From Haemophilus paracuniculus (GTDB lineage Bacteria > Pseudomonadota > Gammaproteobacteria > Enterobacterales > Pasteurellaceae), in NCBI RefSeq assembly GCF_002015115.1, contig NZ_MUYA01000021.1, positions 1 to 25,217 of the forward strand: a stretch of DNA of 25,217 bases. Direction: 5' to 3'. Position 1 is the first letter of the stretch; every line of letters begins with the position of its first letter. Positions 14,532 to 22,962 of this stretch are shown here, one piece after another. The notes under the pieces were generated by a model. It ran no database searches. It worked only from the letters and a program-made list of their open reading frames with translations, and was not told where the DNA came from. The translations under genes and the position numbers were made by a program.

Positions 14532-14594
14532 GCTGGCACGAACAATTTGGCTTGTTCGTTATTTTTTTACATTTTTAAATGGAAGGATAGCAAA

Positions 14595-15983
14595 ATGAAA
14601 GCAATGAAAAAATCAATTTTAACCGCATTAGTATTAGGAATGGGCGTGGTTTCAATGCCTGCCACCGTTCAAGCCAATTTACCAACAACCGTTGAAGGGC
14701 AAGCCGTGCCGAGCCTCGCCCCGATGATTGAGAAAGTCCGCCCTGCGGTGGTGAGTATTTCCGTTGAGGGCAAAACCAAACAAGATAGTCGCCGTAGTAG
14801 CCGTAGCCGTCAAATTCCAGAGGAATTTGAATTTTTCTTCGGGCCAGATATGTTCGGCGAGCGTTCCGCCCCGCGTAATTTCCGTGGACAAGGTTCAGGT
14901 GCGATCATCAATGCCGAAAAAGGTTATGTGATCACCAACAACCACGTGATCGACAACGCCGACAAAATTACCGTCAAACTTGATGATGGCAGAGAATTTA
15001 AAGCGAAATTAGTGGGTGCGGATGCCCTTTCAGATGTGGCGTTGTTGCAAATTGAAAATCCAAAAGATTTAACCGAATTGAAATTTGCCGATTCCGACAA
15101 ATTGCGTGTGGGGGATTTTAGTGTGGCAATCGGTAACCCGTTTGGCTTAGGGCAAACCGTAACTTCGGGGATTATTTCGGCGTTAGGTCGCTCAACGGGC
15201 AACAGCGATGAGGGTTACGAGAGCTACATTCAAACCGATGCGGCGGTAAACCAAGGCAACTCGGGCGGGCCTTTGATTAACTTAAACGGCGAATTGATCG
15301 GGATTAACACCGCTATTCTCTCGCCAAGTGGCGGCAACGCAGGGATTGCCTTTGCGATTCCAAGTAATATGGCGAACAACCTCGTGCAACAAATCATCGA
15401 ATTTGGCGGGGTAAAACGTGGAATGCTTGGCATCAAGGGCGGCGAACTTAACGCTGATCTCGCCAAAGAGTTCAACATCAACGCCCAACAAGGTGCGTTT
15501 GTGAGCGAAGTAATTGCCGATTCCGCCGCTGCCAAAGCGGGCTTAAAAGCGGGCGATGTGATTACCGAATTGAACGGTCAAAAAATCCGCAGTTTCAGCG
15601 AATTGCGTGCCAAAGTCGCCACCTCGGGGGCGGGCAAAGAGATTGAGCTAACCTATTTGCGAGACGGCAAGCAAGAAAAAGCCAAAGTAACGCTACAATC
15701 AGACGAAAGCCAAGCCAACGTGAAAGATTTGATCCCAGCGTTGAAAGGGGCGGAATACAGCAACTACGATGCGAAAGGCATTAAAGGCGTGGAAATTTCC
15801 AAAGTGGAAAAAGGCTCGCTCGCCGAAATGCGTGGCATCAAAAAAGGCGACTTGATCGTGGGGGTAAACCGCGTAGAAGTTACCAACATCGGCGAACTGC
15901 GTAAAGTGCTGGATTCCAAACCATCCGCCGTTGCCCTCAACATCGTGCGTGATAACTCAAATTTCTATGTGATTATTCAATAA
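14595..15983 (+). CDS. degP: Periplasmic serine protease/chaperone DegP (HtrA/DegQ)
   Basis: This 462-residue periplasmic quality-control protease degrades or refolds damaged envelope proteins. A signal peptide precedes a likely cleavage after ATVQA (about residue 27). The trypsin-like domain has the full triad H117 (TNNHVID), D147 (LSDVALL) and S223 (GNSGGPLI). Two PDZ domains follow, at about residues 275-370 and 380-462. The LA loop (about 60-97, with the basic SRRSSRSR run) is shorter than in E. coli DegP, and the length lies between DegP (474) and DegQ (455); the label HtrA is safest. The reading frame is open upstream, but ATG 14595 is preceded by GGAAGGA and starts the signal peptide. 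Followed by a strong terminator. Confidence 0.95.
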   Translation: MKAMKKSILTALVLGMGVVSMPATVQANLPTTVEGQAVPSLAPMIEKVRPAVVSISVEGKTKQDSRRSSRSRQIPEEFEFFFGPDMFGERSAPRNFRGQGSGAIINAEKGYVITNNHVIDNADKITVKLDDGREFKAKLVGADALSDVALLQIENPKDLTELKFADSDKLRVGDFSVAIGNPFGLGQTVTSGIISALGRSTGNSDEGYESYIQTDAAVNQGNSGGPLINLNGELIGINTAILSPSGGNAGIAFAIPSNMANNLVQQIIEFGGVKRGMLGIKGGELNADLAKEFNINAQQGAFVSEVIADSAAAKAGLKAGDVITELNGQKIRSFSELRAKVATSGAGKEIELTYLRDGKQEKAKVTLQSDESQANVKDLIPALKGAEYSNYDAKGIKGVEISKVEKGSLAEMRGIKKGDLIVGVNRVEVTNIGELRKVLDSKPSAVALNIVRDNSNFYVIIQ

Positions 15984-15992
15984 TCCCAAATG

Positions 15993-16016
15993 AAAGCCCC
16001 GCAAGGGGCTTTTTTG
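15993..16016 (+). terminator. Terminator of degP
   Basis: AAAGCCCC (15993-16000), loop GCAA and GGGGCTTT (16005-16012) are followed by a T-run. The GNRA tetraloop is typical of stable intrinsic terminators. Confidence 0.93.
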
Positions 16017-16124
16017 TTGGCAGTAAGCGGAGGGATTTCTGAAAATTTCCACTACATATCCCCCATTTGGCATTATCCCCCCATTGTAGTAACATACGCC
16101 GATTTTTTACTTTAAGGATGAACA

Positions 16125-17021
16125 ATGAACCATTACAGTCAAGATAACGACAAACTTTATCGCTACCTGTTCCAAAACCGTGCGGTGCGGGGGGAATGGG
16201 TGCGGTTGAACCAGACTTTTACCGAAACTCTCAACACTCACCATTATCCAAAAGCGGTTCAGAATTTGCTCGGCGAGATGTTGGTGGCGAGTAGCCTTTT
16301 AACCGCGACAATGAAATTTAACGGCACGATCACCGTGCAGATTCAAGGGGACGGGGCGTTAAAATTAGCGGTGGTGAATGGCAATGATCAGCAACAATTC
16401 CGTGCTTTGGCAAGGATTGAGGGCGAGATTGCTGATGATGCAACGCTTACCGAAATGATCGGCAACGGGGTGCTGGTGATTTCAATTATTCCAAACGAGG
16501 GTGAACGCTATCAGGGTGTGATTAGCCTTGATGAACCAACGATTGGCGAATGTTTGGAAGATTATTTTGCCCGTTCTGAACAGTTGGCAACCCAACTGAC
16601 AATTCGGGTCGGCGAATATGAGGGGCAAGCGGTGGCGGGCGGTTTATTACTGCAAATCGTGCCAGACGGCACGGGTTCGCCCGATGATTTTGAGCATTTA
16701 GCCACCTTGACCGAAACCGTTAAAGCGAAAGAAATGTTTGGTTTGACCGCCGAAGAATTGCTATTCCGTCTCTATCACGAAGAGCAAGTGGAACTCTACC
16801 CTGCTCAATCCACTGAATTTAAGTGTGGCTGTTCCCGTGAGCGTTCTGGGGCGGCGATTTTGTTATTGCCTGCGGAAGAAATTGCGGAAATGCTGGCGGA
16901 AAAACAGGGCGTGATTGATATGCAGTGCGAATGTTGCGGCACGCAATACTTCTTCGATCAAAATGCGATTGATGAGTTGAAAATCGAAAACGAGAAATTA
17001 ACCAGCCTAGGTTTGCACTAA
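16125..17021 (+). CDS. hslO: Redox-regulated chaperone Hsp33
   Basis: This 298-residue cytosolic holdase is activated by oxidation. The C-terminal zinc switch has all four cysteines: CGCS (the CxC pair, about residue 235) and CECCGTQYF (the CxxC pair, about 266). In reduced Hsp33 these bind zinc; oxidation to disulfides unfolds the linker and exposes the substrate site. The N-terminal domain includes the VRGEWVRLNQTF and GEMLVASSLLTATMKFNGTITVQIQGDG stretches characteristic of the family. AAGGATG precedes the ATG. The gene stands alone, between the degP terminator and its own bidirectional terminator. Confidence 0.96.
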   Translation: MNHYSQDNDKLYRYLFQNRAVRGEWVRLNQTFTETLNTHHYPKAVQNLLGEMLVASSLLTATMKFNGTITVQIQGDGALKLAVVNGNDQQQFRALARIEGEIADDATLTEMIGNGVLVISIIPNEGERYQGVISLDEPTIGECLEDYFARSEQLATQLTIRVGEYEGQAVAGGLLLQIVPDGTGSPDDFEHLATLTETVKAKEMFGLTAEELLFRLYHEEQVELYPAQSTEFKCGCSRERSGAAILLLPAEEIAEMLAEKQGVIDMQCECCGTQYFFDQNAIDELKIENEKLTSLGLH

Positions 17022-17042
17022 AATGGGCTTACACTAAAAACG

Positions 17043-17072
17043 ATAAAAGGGAAACAGATGTTTCCCTTTTAT
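17043..17072. terminator. Bidirectional terminator between hslO and infA
   Basis: ATAAAAGGGAAA (17043-17054) pairs with 17061-17072 around CAGATG. The T-rich arm serves hslO, and on the other strand the same stem serves infA. The T-run is short. Confidence 0.75.
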
Positions 17073-17087
17073 GTTGGCTGAAATCAA

Positions 17088-17306
<219 letters not shown>

Positions 17307-17418
17307 TTATTCCTCTTTTGAATGATTAAAAGTGAGTTTCAAAAAAACGCCGTGCATTATACTCTGAAATGTTGAAATTACAATCACTTAGCCACAAAAG
17401 CCCGTTTTACTTACGCAC

Positions 17419-18081
17419 TTATTTACGTTGGAAAGTGCGGCGGCGAGAATGAAACCGCTTGCTTTGGCTTTTTTCGTTGGTGAATTCCGTTTTTGGCGTG
17501 GCGTGAATATGCACCACTTTCCGCCGCCAGAAGGTGTGCAAACTGCTCGCCAACAATGCCCCTGCTAAAATCAAAATCAACAATTCGCCATAAAACGCCG
17601 AAAATTGCTTTTCCACTTTGGCTTGGGTGCTTTGTCCATATTGAGCATCAAAGGTAATCCGCAAAAAGCCAACCAAATCCTGCTGGGCGAAAATCGGTTC
17701 GACAATCTGCTGGGTTGTCCGCGTTTCGGCAGGCTGTTGCAATAACGCCTTGATTTCCAAGGCATTTTTACTTTGAGCCAGTAAACTGCCCGTCGGCGAA
17801 TAGAGATTGGCATCTAGCACAAAATCTTGTTTGGCGAAGCTATCTAAGGCTTCCACCAATTCATCATTTTTGGCGTTTTTGGTGAGCATTAACGCAAACA
17901 AATTCGCCTGTTGCCGTACCAACAAATGGGACAAATTCGTTACCTGATTGATACTCGCCAATTTTGAGCCTGATTTAAACTGATTCACGCCCATAAAAAC
18001 CACGCCGATGATTGCGACACAAACCGCCATAATCATCGCTAAAACACTGATTTTTAAAAGCCTTTCACGACTGATATACAT
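17419..18081 (-). CDS. ytjB: YtjB/Smp family membrane protein
   Basis: This 220-residue inner-membrane protein has two hydrophobic segments (about residues 10-32 and 166-185), a periplasmic loop of about 130 residues between them and a very basic C-terminal cytoplasmic tail (SKRFHSRRRTF). It matches the SMP family of E. coli YtjB (formerly Smp), whose function is unknown. The loop looks like a degenerate sensor domain (DANLYSPTGSLLAQS). In E. coli ytjB is also divergent from serB, so the neighbourhood is conserved and supports orthology. The promoter must lie in the roughly 86 bases before the serB start. Confidence 0.85.
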   Translation of the reverse strand: MYISRERLLKISVLAMIMAVCVAIIGVVFMGVNQFKSGSKLASINQVTNLSHLLVRQQANLFALMLTKNAKNDELVEALDSFAKQDFVLDANLYSPTGSLLAQSKNALEIKALLQQPAETRTTQQIVEPIFAQQDLVGFLRITFDAQYGQSTQAKVEKQFSAFYGELLILILAGALLASSLHTFWRRKVVHIHATPKTEFTNEKSQSKRFHSRRRTFQRK

Positions 18082-18167
18082 AGAAATCGTTGATTATCCA
18101 AAATAAAAAATTGATAATGAAATATCCACCTCAAATTGTCAATCAGAAAACCACAACAGGAAGCCCT

Positions 18168-19536
<1,369 letters not shown>

Positions 19537-19542
19537 GCAATA

Positions 19543-19655
19543 GAAATTTTTCACAAATCCTACCCCTTGTTTTTCTGGGACGCCAGCGTGGCGTCCCTAC
19601 CGTAGGGACGCGATGCTCGCGTTCCCAAACAAGGGGTAGGATTTTGTGAAATTTC
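19543..19655. repeat. Composite palindrome: USS-like arms enclosing a REP pair
   Basis: Outer arms of about 30 bases (19543-19572 and 19627-19655) are inverted copies ending in CCTACCCCTTGTTT and beginning AAACAAGGGGTAGG, with TTCACAAA/TTTGTGAA further out. They resemble an extended USS with an altered core (CAAGGGGTA). The space between them is filled by the REP-like pair. The whole lies between yajQ and comF, which converge, and can fold as one long arm crowned by two or three hairpins. Confidence 0.85.
19577..19626. repeat. Inverted pair of REP-like hairpins, family 1, copy C
   Basis: The first hairpin is at 19577-19597 (GGGACGCC / GGCGTCCC). The junction CCCTACCGTAGGG (19595-19607) is a perfect palindrome apart from its centre, with CTAC at 19597-19600 and GTAG at 19602-19605. 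The second hairpin ends at 19626 with one changed base relative to copy A. Confidence 0.9.
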
Positions 19656-19665
19656 TTCGTTCCAC

Positions 19666-20358
19666 TCACTTATTCTCTCTAACCACCCTCGCCAACGCCC
19701 AAACCTGAATTTCTTCCACCCCTTGTTTGCGTAGTTGTTTGCAGATTTCATTGAGGGTTGAGCCTGTGGTTACCACATCGTCCACTACGGCAACTCGGCG
19801 GTAGGGAGATTTGGGGTGGTATTCAAACGCCCCTTTTAGGTTGCGTTTGCGTTCGGTGGCGGTGAGATCTTTTTGTGCCGAAGTAGCTCGAACTCGGCGT
19901 AAACTGTGGCGATCCAGCGGGATCTGCAACCATTTTGCCAAACGGCTGGCGATCAGATCCGCTTGATTAAATCCCCGTTGCCATTGTCGCAAGCCAAAGA
20001 GTGGCACGGGCAAAATTACTTCGGGCAGGCTGAGTTGATGTTCTCGCTGGGCTTGTTTGATCGCTAAGAGCAGTAAACGAGCCAAACCAAGATCAAAATC
20101 ATAACGTTGATCGAATTTGAACTGATGAATCCAACCTACAAGGGGTGGTTTGTAGCTGGAAATCCGCACCATTCGATCCCATTTCGGTTCATTTACTGCA
20201 CATTCGCCACAAGATCGCCGATTTTCCCGCAATTTTGCCCCACAGCCACCGCAATAGGGCGATTTTTCGATCTTCGCTATACAACGAGAGCAAAATCCGT
20301 GCCAGCTAATCTGCAACGGCTTTTCACACGCCAAACAACAAAATCGCCAAAAATTCAT
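19666..20358 (-). CDS. comF: Competence protein ComF
   Basis: This 230-residue cytosolic protein is needed for handling incoming DNA in transformation. Four CxxC pairs (C8/C11, C23/C26, C36/C39 and C50/C53) form N-terminal zinc-finger-like sites. A phosphoribosyltransferase-type domain follows, with the PRPP-loop pattern VAVVDDVVTTGSTLNEI near residue 190. The segment RGFNQADLIASRLA and the later TSAQKDLTATERKRNLKGAF are typical of ComF/GntX. A CRP-S-like site lies upstream, consistent with the Sxy/CRP competence regulon. AGAGGAAA precedes the ATG. The many USSs in the window agree with a naturally transformable organism. Confidence 0.93.
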   Translation of the reverse strand: MNFWRFCCLACEKPLQISWHGFCSRCIAKIEKSPYCGGCGAKLRENRRSCGECAVNEPKWDRMVRISSYKPPLVGWIHQFKFDQRYDFDLGLARLLLLAIKQAQREHQLSLPEVILPVPLFGLRQWQRGFNQADLIASRLAKWLQIPLDRHSLRRVRATSAQKDLTATERKRNLKGAFEYHPKSPYRRVAVVDDVVTTGSTLNEICKQLRKQGVEEIQVWALARVVRENK

Positions 20359-20414
20359 TTTTTTCCTCTTTTTTCTTGCAACTTATCAAATTTTTGCTAG
20401 AAAAGTGGGGCAAT

Positions 20415-20436
20415 TTTTGTGATCTTGATCGAAAAA
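20415..20436. promoter_or_regulatory. CRP-S-like competence regulatory site
   Basis: The two halves are TTTTGTGATC and GATCGAAAAA around TT. The Pasteurellaceae CRP-S consensus, as I recall it, is TTTTGCGATC, two bases, then GATCGCAAAA; the site differs at only two of the 20 specified positions. It is centred about 67 bases upstream of the comF ATG and about 50 bases upstream of the HAD gene ATG. CRP-S sites need Sxy as well as CRP and control competence genes. Confidence 0.75.
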
Positions 20437-20475
20437 CGAGTAAAATCTCACTTTCTCAATTAAAAGGATAACGCG

Positions 20476-21285
20476 ATGAACCAACCACAACAACCGATTA
20501 AAATCGTCTTTTTCGACATCGATTGGACGCTTTACAACAAAGATAAAATGGCGATTCCTGCCTCAATCAGTGAGCAAGTTTTGCCCCGTTTGAAAGCGAA
20601 AGGAATTATCCCTGCGATTGCCACGGGGCGTTGCTTTGGGGCGTTTCCAACGGCGTTGAAGCCGTTGCTGAACGAGGCGGGTTTTGAGGTTTTTGTTACG
20701 ATCAACGGGCAATATAATTTCCACCAACAGCACGTGATCAGCCAATATCCCCTCGATCCTGCTCAAATTGAGCGGATTATCCGCAAACTCACCGCCCTCA
20801 ACATTCCTTACGCTTTCGTTACCAAAGATGAAATCGCCGTGTCGGAAATCACCCCCGAACTCCATTCCGCCACCGCCCCGATCAAGGCGGATTATATTGT
20901 CGATCCCGAGCATTATCGCCAGCACCAAGTGGTGCAAATGCTTGCTTTCTATGATGAAAGCCGAGATCAAGAAGTGGCAGATTCGGGCATTTTGGGCGAG
21001 GATTTGAAAGCGGTGCGTTGGGATACCCATTCGGTCGATCTGCTCAAAAAAGAAAATTCCAAAGCTCGTGGGATTCAAAATGTGATCGCCCATTTCGGGT
21101 TAGGTATTGAAAACGCAATGGCGTTTGGCGATGGTTTCAATGATATGGAAATGCTTTCTACGGTGGGGTTTGGGGTCGCAATGGGCAACGCCGAGCCAGA
21201 ATTAAAGGCGGTGGCGAAGTATGTCACCAAGCACATTGATGAAGACGGCATTTTGGATGCCCTCGAAAAATTTGGCGTGATCTAA
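20476..21285 (+). CDS. Cof-type HAD-IIB phosphatase
   Basis: This 269-residue HAD-superfamily phosphatase has the large C2-type cap of the Cof/YidA/YbiV group. Motif I is FFDIDWTLYN, with both catalytic aspartates present; motif II is the Thr of AIATGRCF; motif III includes the Lys of LLKKENSKARGI; motif IV is AFGDGFNDMEML. The usual Gly of DxDGT is Trp here, an odd change near the active site. Substrates of this group are small phosphorylated metabolites such as sugar phosphates or flavin mononucleotide; the sequence does not say which. AAAGGATAACGCG precedes the ATG. It is divergent from comF, sharing the CRP-S region. Confidence 0.9.
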   Translation: MNQPQQPIKIVFFDIDWTLYNKDKMAIPASISEQVLPRLKAKGIIPAIATGRCFGAFPTALKPLLNEAGFEVFVTINGQYNFHQQHVISQYPLDPAQIERIIRKLTALNIPYAFVTKDEIAVSEITPELHSATAPIKADYIVDPEHYRQHQVVQMLAFYDESRDQEVADSGILGEDLKAVRWDTHSVDLLKKENSKARGIQNVIAHFGLGIENAMAFGDGFNDMEMLSTVGFGVAMGNAEPELKAVAKYVTKHIDEDGILDALEKFGVI

Positions 21286-21293
21286 CCGCTTGT

Positions 21294-21322
21294 AAAATGG
21301 GGAGATTACCCCCCATTTTTTT
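21294..21322. terminator. Bidirectional terminator between the HAD gene and ybaK
   Basis: AAAATGGGG (21294-21302) pairs with CCCCATTTT (21311-21319), followed by TTT. The hairpin overlaps the ybaK stop codon at 21306-21308, so its minus-strand function would involve the last codons of ybaK. A USS (ACCGCTTGT) lies directly upstream at 21285-21293. Confidence 0.75.
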
Positions 21323-21791
21323 CCATAATTTCCGCAAACTGACCGCTTGTGAGAGCCACTAAATCCGTTGGGGTGAGTTCTACGTCTAAGCCACGTTTTC
21401 CACCTGAGACAAAAATGGTGGCGAACTGTTGAGCCGAGCTGTCTAGCACGGTCGGTAGCCGTTTTTTCTGACCGAGTGGGCTGATGCCGCCCACCAAATA
21501 GCCCGTTACCTTTTGGGCGATCGCTTTGTCCGCCATTTCGACTTTTTTCACGCCCAACGCCTGTGCCGCTTGCTTTAAATTCAAAGTGGAAGAAACAGGC
21601 ACAATCATCACCGCCAATTTTTTCTGATCGCCATTTTCCGCCACCAGCAAGGTTTTAAACACCTGTGCAGGATTTAATCCTAACTTATCCACCACCTCTT
21701 GCCCGAAATTTTGGTTATTCGGATCGTGATCGTAAGGGTGCAACTGAAACGCAATTTTTTGTTTTTTGAGTAAATTTATCGCTGGGGTCAT
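21306..21791 (-). CDS. ybaK: Cys-tRNA(Pro)/Cys-tRNA(Cys) deacylase YbaK
   Basis: This 161-residue editing enzyme hydrolyses mischarged Cys-tRNA(Pro), acting in trans with prolyl-tRNA synthetase. The family pattern is clear: an N-terminal [16 protein letters not shown], the catalytic-lysine segment [10 protein letters not shown], then [20 protein letters not shown] and a final [19 protein letters not shown]. influenzae HI1434 is the structural prototype. The frame is open upstream, but ATG 21791 is chosen: GAGGAAAAAACG precedes it and the product has the usual size. It is divergent from the usg-like gene with 58 bases between starts. Confidence 0.95.
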   Translation of the reverse strand: MTPAINLLKKQKIAFQLHPYDHDPNNQNFGQEVVDKLGLNPAQVFKTLLVAENGDQKKLAVMIVPVSSTLNLKQAAQALGVKKVEMADKAIAQKVTGYLVGGISPLGQKKRLPTVLDSSAQQFATIFVSGGKRGLDVELTPTDLVALTSGQFAEIMEKNGG

Positions 21792-21849
21792 CGTTTTTTC
21801 CTCGCTAAAATGTTGTAGAATCTCGACTTTATACAAAATGGAGCAACAA

Positions 21850-22836
21850 ATGGCAAACATTCATTTGGCAATCGCCGCCGATTTCAGCCTCGCCGAAAAA
21901 CTTCTCGACACCTTAGAAAATAGTGAATTAAATCTCGATCAAATTTCCGCCGTTGAACTCGAACCCTTTGGCGAAGAACAAAACCTACGCTTTGGCAGCC
22001 GTGCCGTGCCACAAATCGCCCTCGCCGAGGTGGATTGGTCGCAATTTAGCCACGTTCTGTTTGCGGGCAAAATGGCTCAGGCGGAAATCCTCGCCCAAGC
22101 GGTACAAGCGGGCTGTATTATTTTAGATCTCTACGGCATTACCTCGCTGATCGCCAATGTGCCTGTGATTGTGCCAAGTGTGAATGATCAGGATCTCGCC
22201 CAGCTTCGTGAACGCAACATCGTGGCGTTAGCAAATCCGCAAATCAGTCAGCTCGTCCTTGCGTTGAAGCCTTTGCTCGATCAGCCGATTAACCAAATTT
22301 TTGTTAGTTCCCTGTTGCCGTCTGCTTATTTTGGCGAGCAGAAAATTCGTGAACTTGCTGGGCAAACCGCTCGTTTGTTGAATGGTATTCCTCTCGATGA
22401 GGAAAATGAGCGGGTGGCGTTCGACACCGTGCCGAGCAATGTGCAGAGCGATGAAAAAGCCTTGCCGTTCTCGAAAGTGTTTGAACATCAGCTTGCCAAA
22501 ATTTTGCCAAATCTAACCGCTTGCACTACGTTCCATTCGGTGCAAGTGCCTGTTTTTTATGGCATTTCGCAAATGGTGAGCGTGCAGTCGGAATATCCGA
22601 TTAACGCCGAGCAACTCAGCGAACAGTGGCAAAACCAGCAATGGCTTGCGTTCCACCCAGAGCAGGTGATTACCCCCGTCAAAAACGGCGAAAGTGAGCA
22701 AGACACCCAACTGCAAATCAGCCAACTGCTCGCCAAAAACGACCACGCCATTCAATTCTGGACGGTGGCAGACGAACAAAAATTCAGCCTAGCTTTTCTT
22801 GCGATCAAATTGTTAGAAGCGGTGTTGGATTATTAA
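21850..22836 (+). CDS. usg: USG-1-like protein, aspartate-semialdehyde dehydrogenase homologue lacking catalytic Cys
   Basis: This 328-residue protein is homologous to E. coli Usg, a paralogue of aspartate-semialdehyde dehydrogenase. Shared stretches include [48 protein letters not shown] and a C-terminal [12 protein letters not shown]. The N-terminus lacks the GATGxVG dinucleotide loop of the active enzyme, and the NCST catalytic-cysteine position reads NPQIS. The protein is thus probably not a dehydrogenase, though its dimer fold seems kept. Its role is unknown. ATG 21850 is preferred because GGAG lies inside the upstream ATG-GAG; ATG 21838 is the alternative. A strong terminator follows. 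Confidence 0.85.
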   Translation: MANIHLAIAADFSLAEKLLDTLENSELNLDQISAVELEPFGEEQNLRFGSRAVPQIALAEVDWSQFSHVLFAGKMAQAEILAQAVQAGCIILDLYGITSLIANVPVIVPSVNDQDLAQLRERNIVALANPQISQLVLALKPLLDQPINQIFVSSLLPSAYFGEQKIRELAGQTARLLNGIPLDEENERVAFDTVPSNVQSDEKALPFSKVFEHQLAKILPNLTACTTFHSVQVPVFYGISQMVSVQSEYPINAEQLSEQWQNQQWLAFHPEQVITPVKNGESEQDTQLQISQLLAKNDHAIQFWTVADEQKFSLAFLAIKLLEAVLDY

Positions 22837-22890
22837 CAAACTAAATAAGAGTCAGGCAATCAACTTTTTCATTAGTTTTTTCTTAAAACA

Positions 22891-22923
22891 AAAACCCCCA
22901 AGGTTTTCCCTTGGGGGTTTTAT
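22891..22923. terminator. Terminator between the usg-like gene and the autotransporter gene
   Basis: AAAACCCCCAAGG (22891-22903) pairs perfectly with 22909-22921 around TTTTC. A- and T-rich flanks make it usable in both directions, which suits the convergent genes on either side. Confidence 0.92.
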
Positions 22924-22962
22924 TCTTCACTTCGCTATGCGAGCGTTTTAGTTAGGTTCTGA

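Larger units (their letters stand above)
14270..14594. other. 325-bp divergent region between rho and degP
   Basis: This region contains, from the rho side: the rho leader (about 70 bases), the rho promoter, a long inverted USS pair, a candidate sigma-E-type promoter and the degP leader. I see no coding sequence or structured RNA beyond these. Confidence 0.7.

Noticed and set aside
14520..14594. N-terminal extension of degP
   Set aside because: The extension precedes a clear signal peptide and a strong GGAAGGA ribosome binding site at ATG 14595, so it is untranslated leader.
18090..18167. N-terminal extension of serB from ATG 18090
   Set aside because: No ribosome binding site; it would leave only eight bases to the divergent ytjB start, while ATG 18168 has CAGGAAG.
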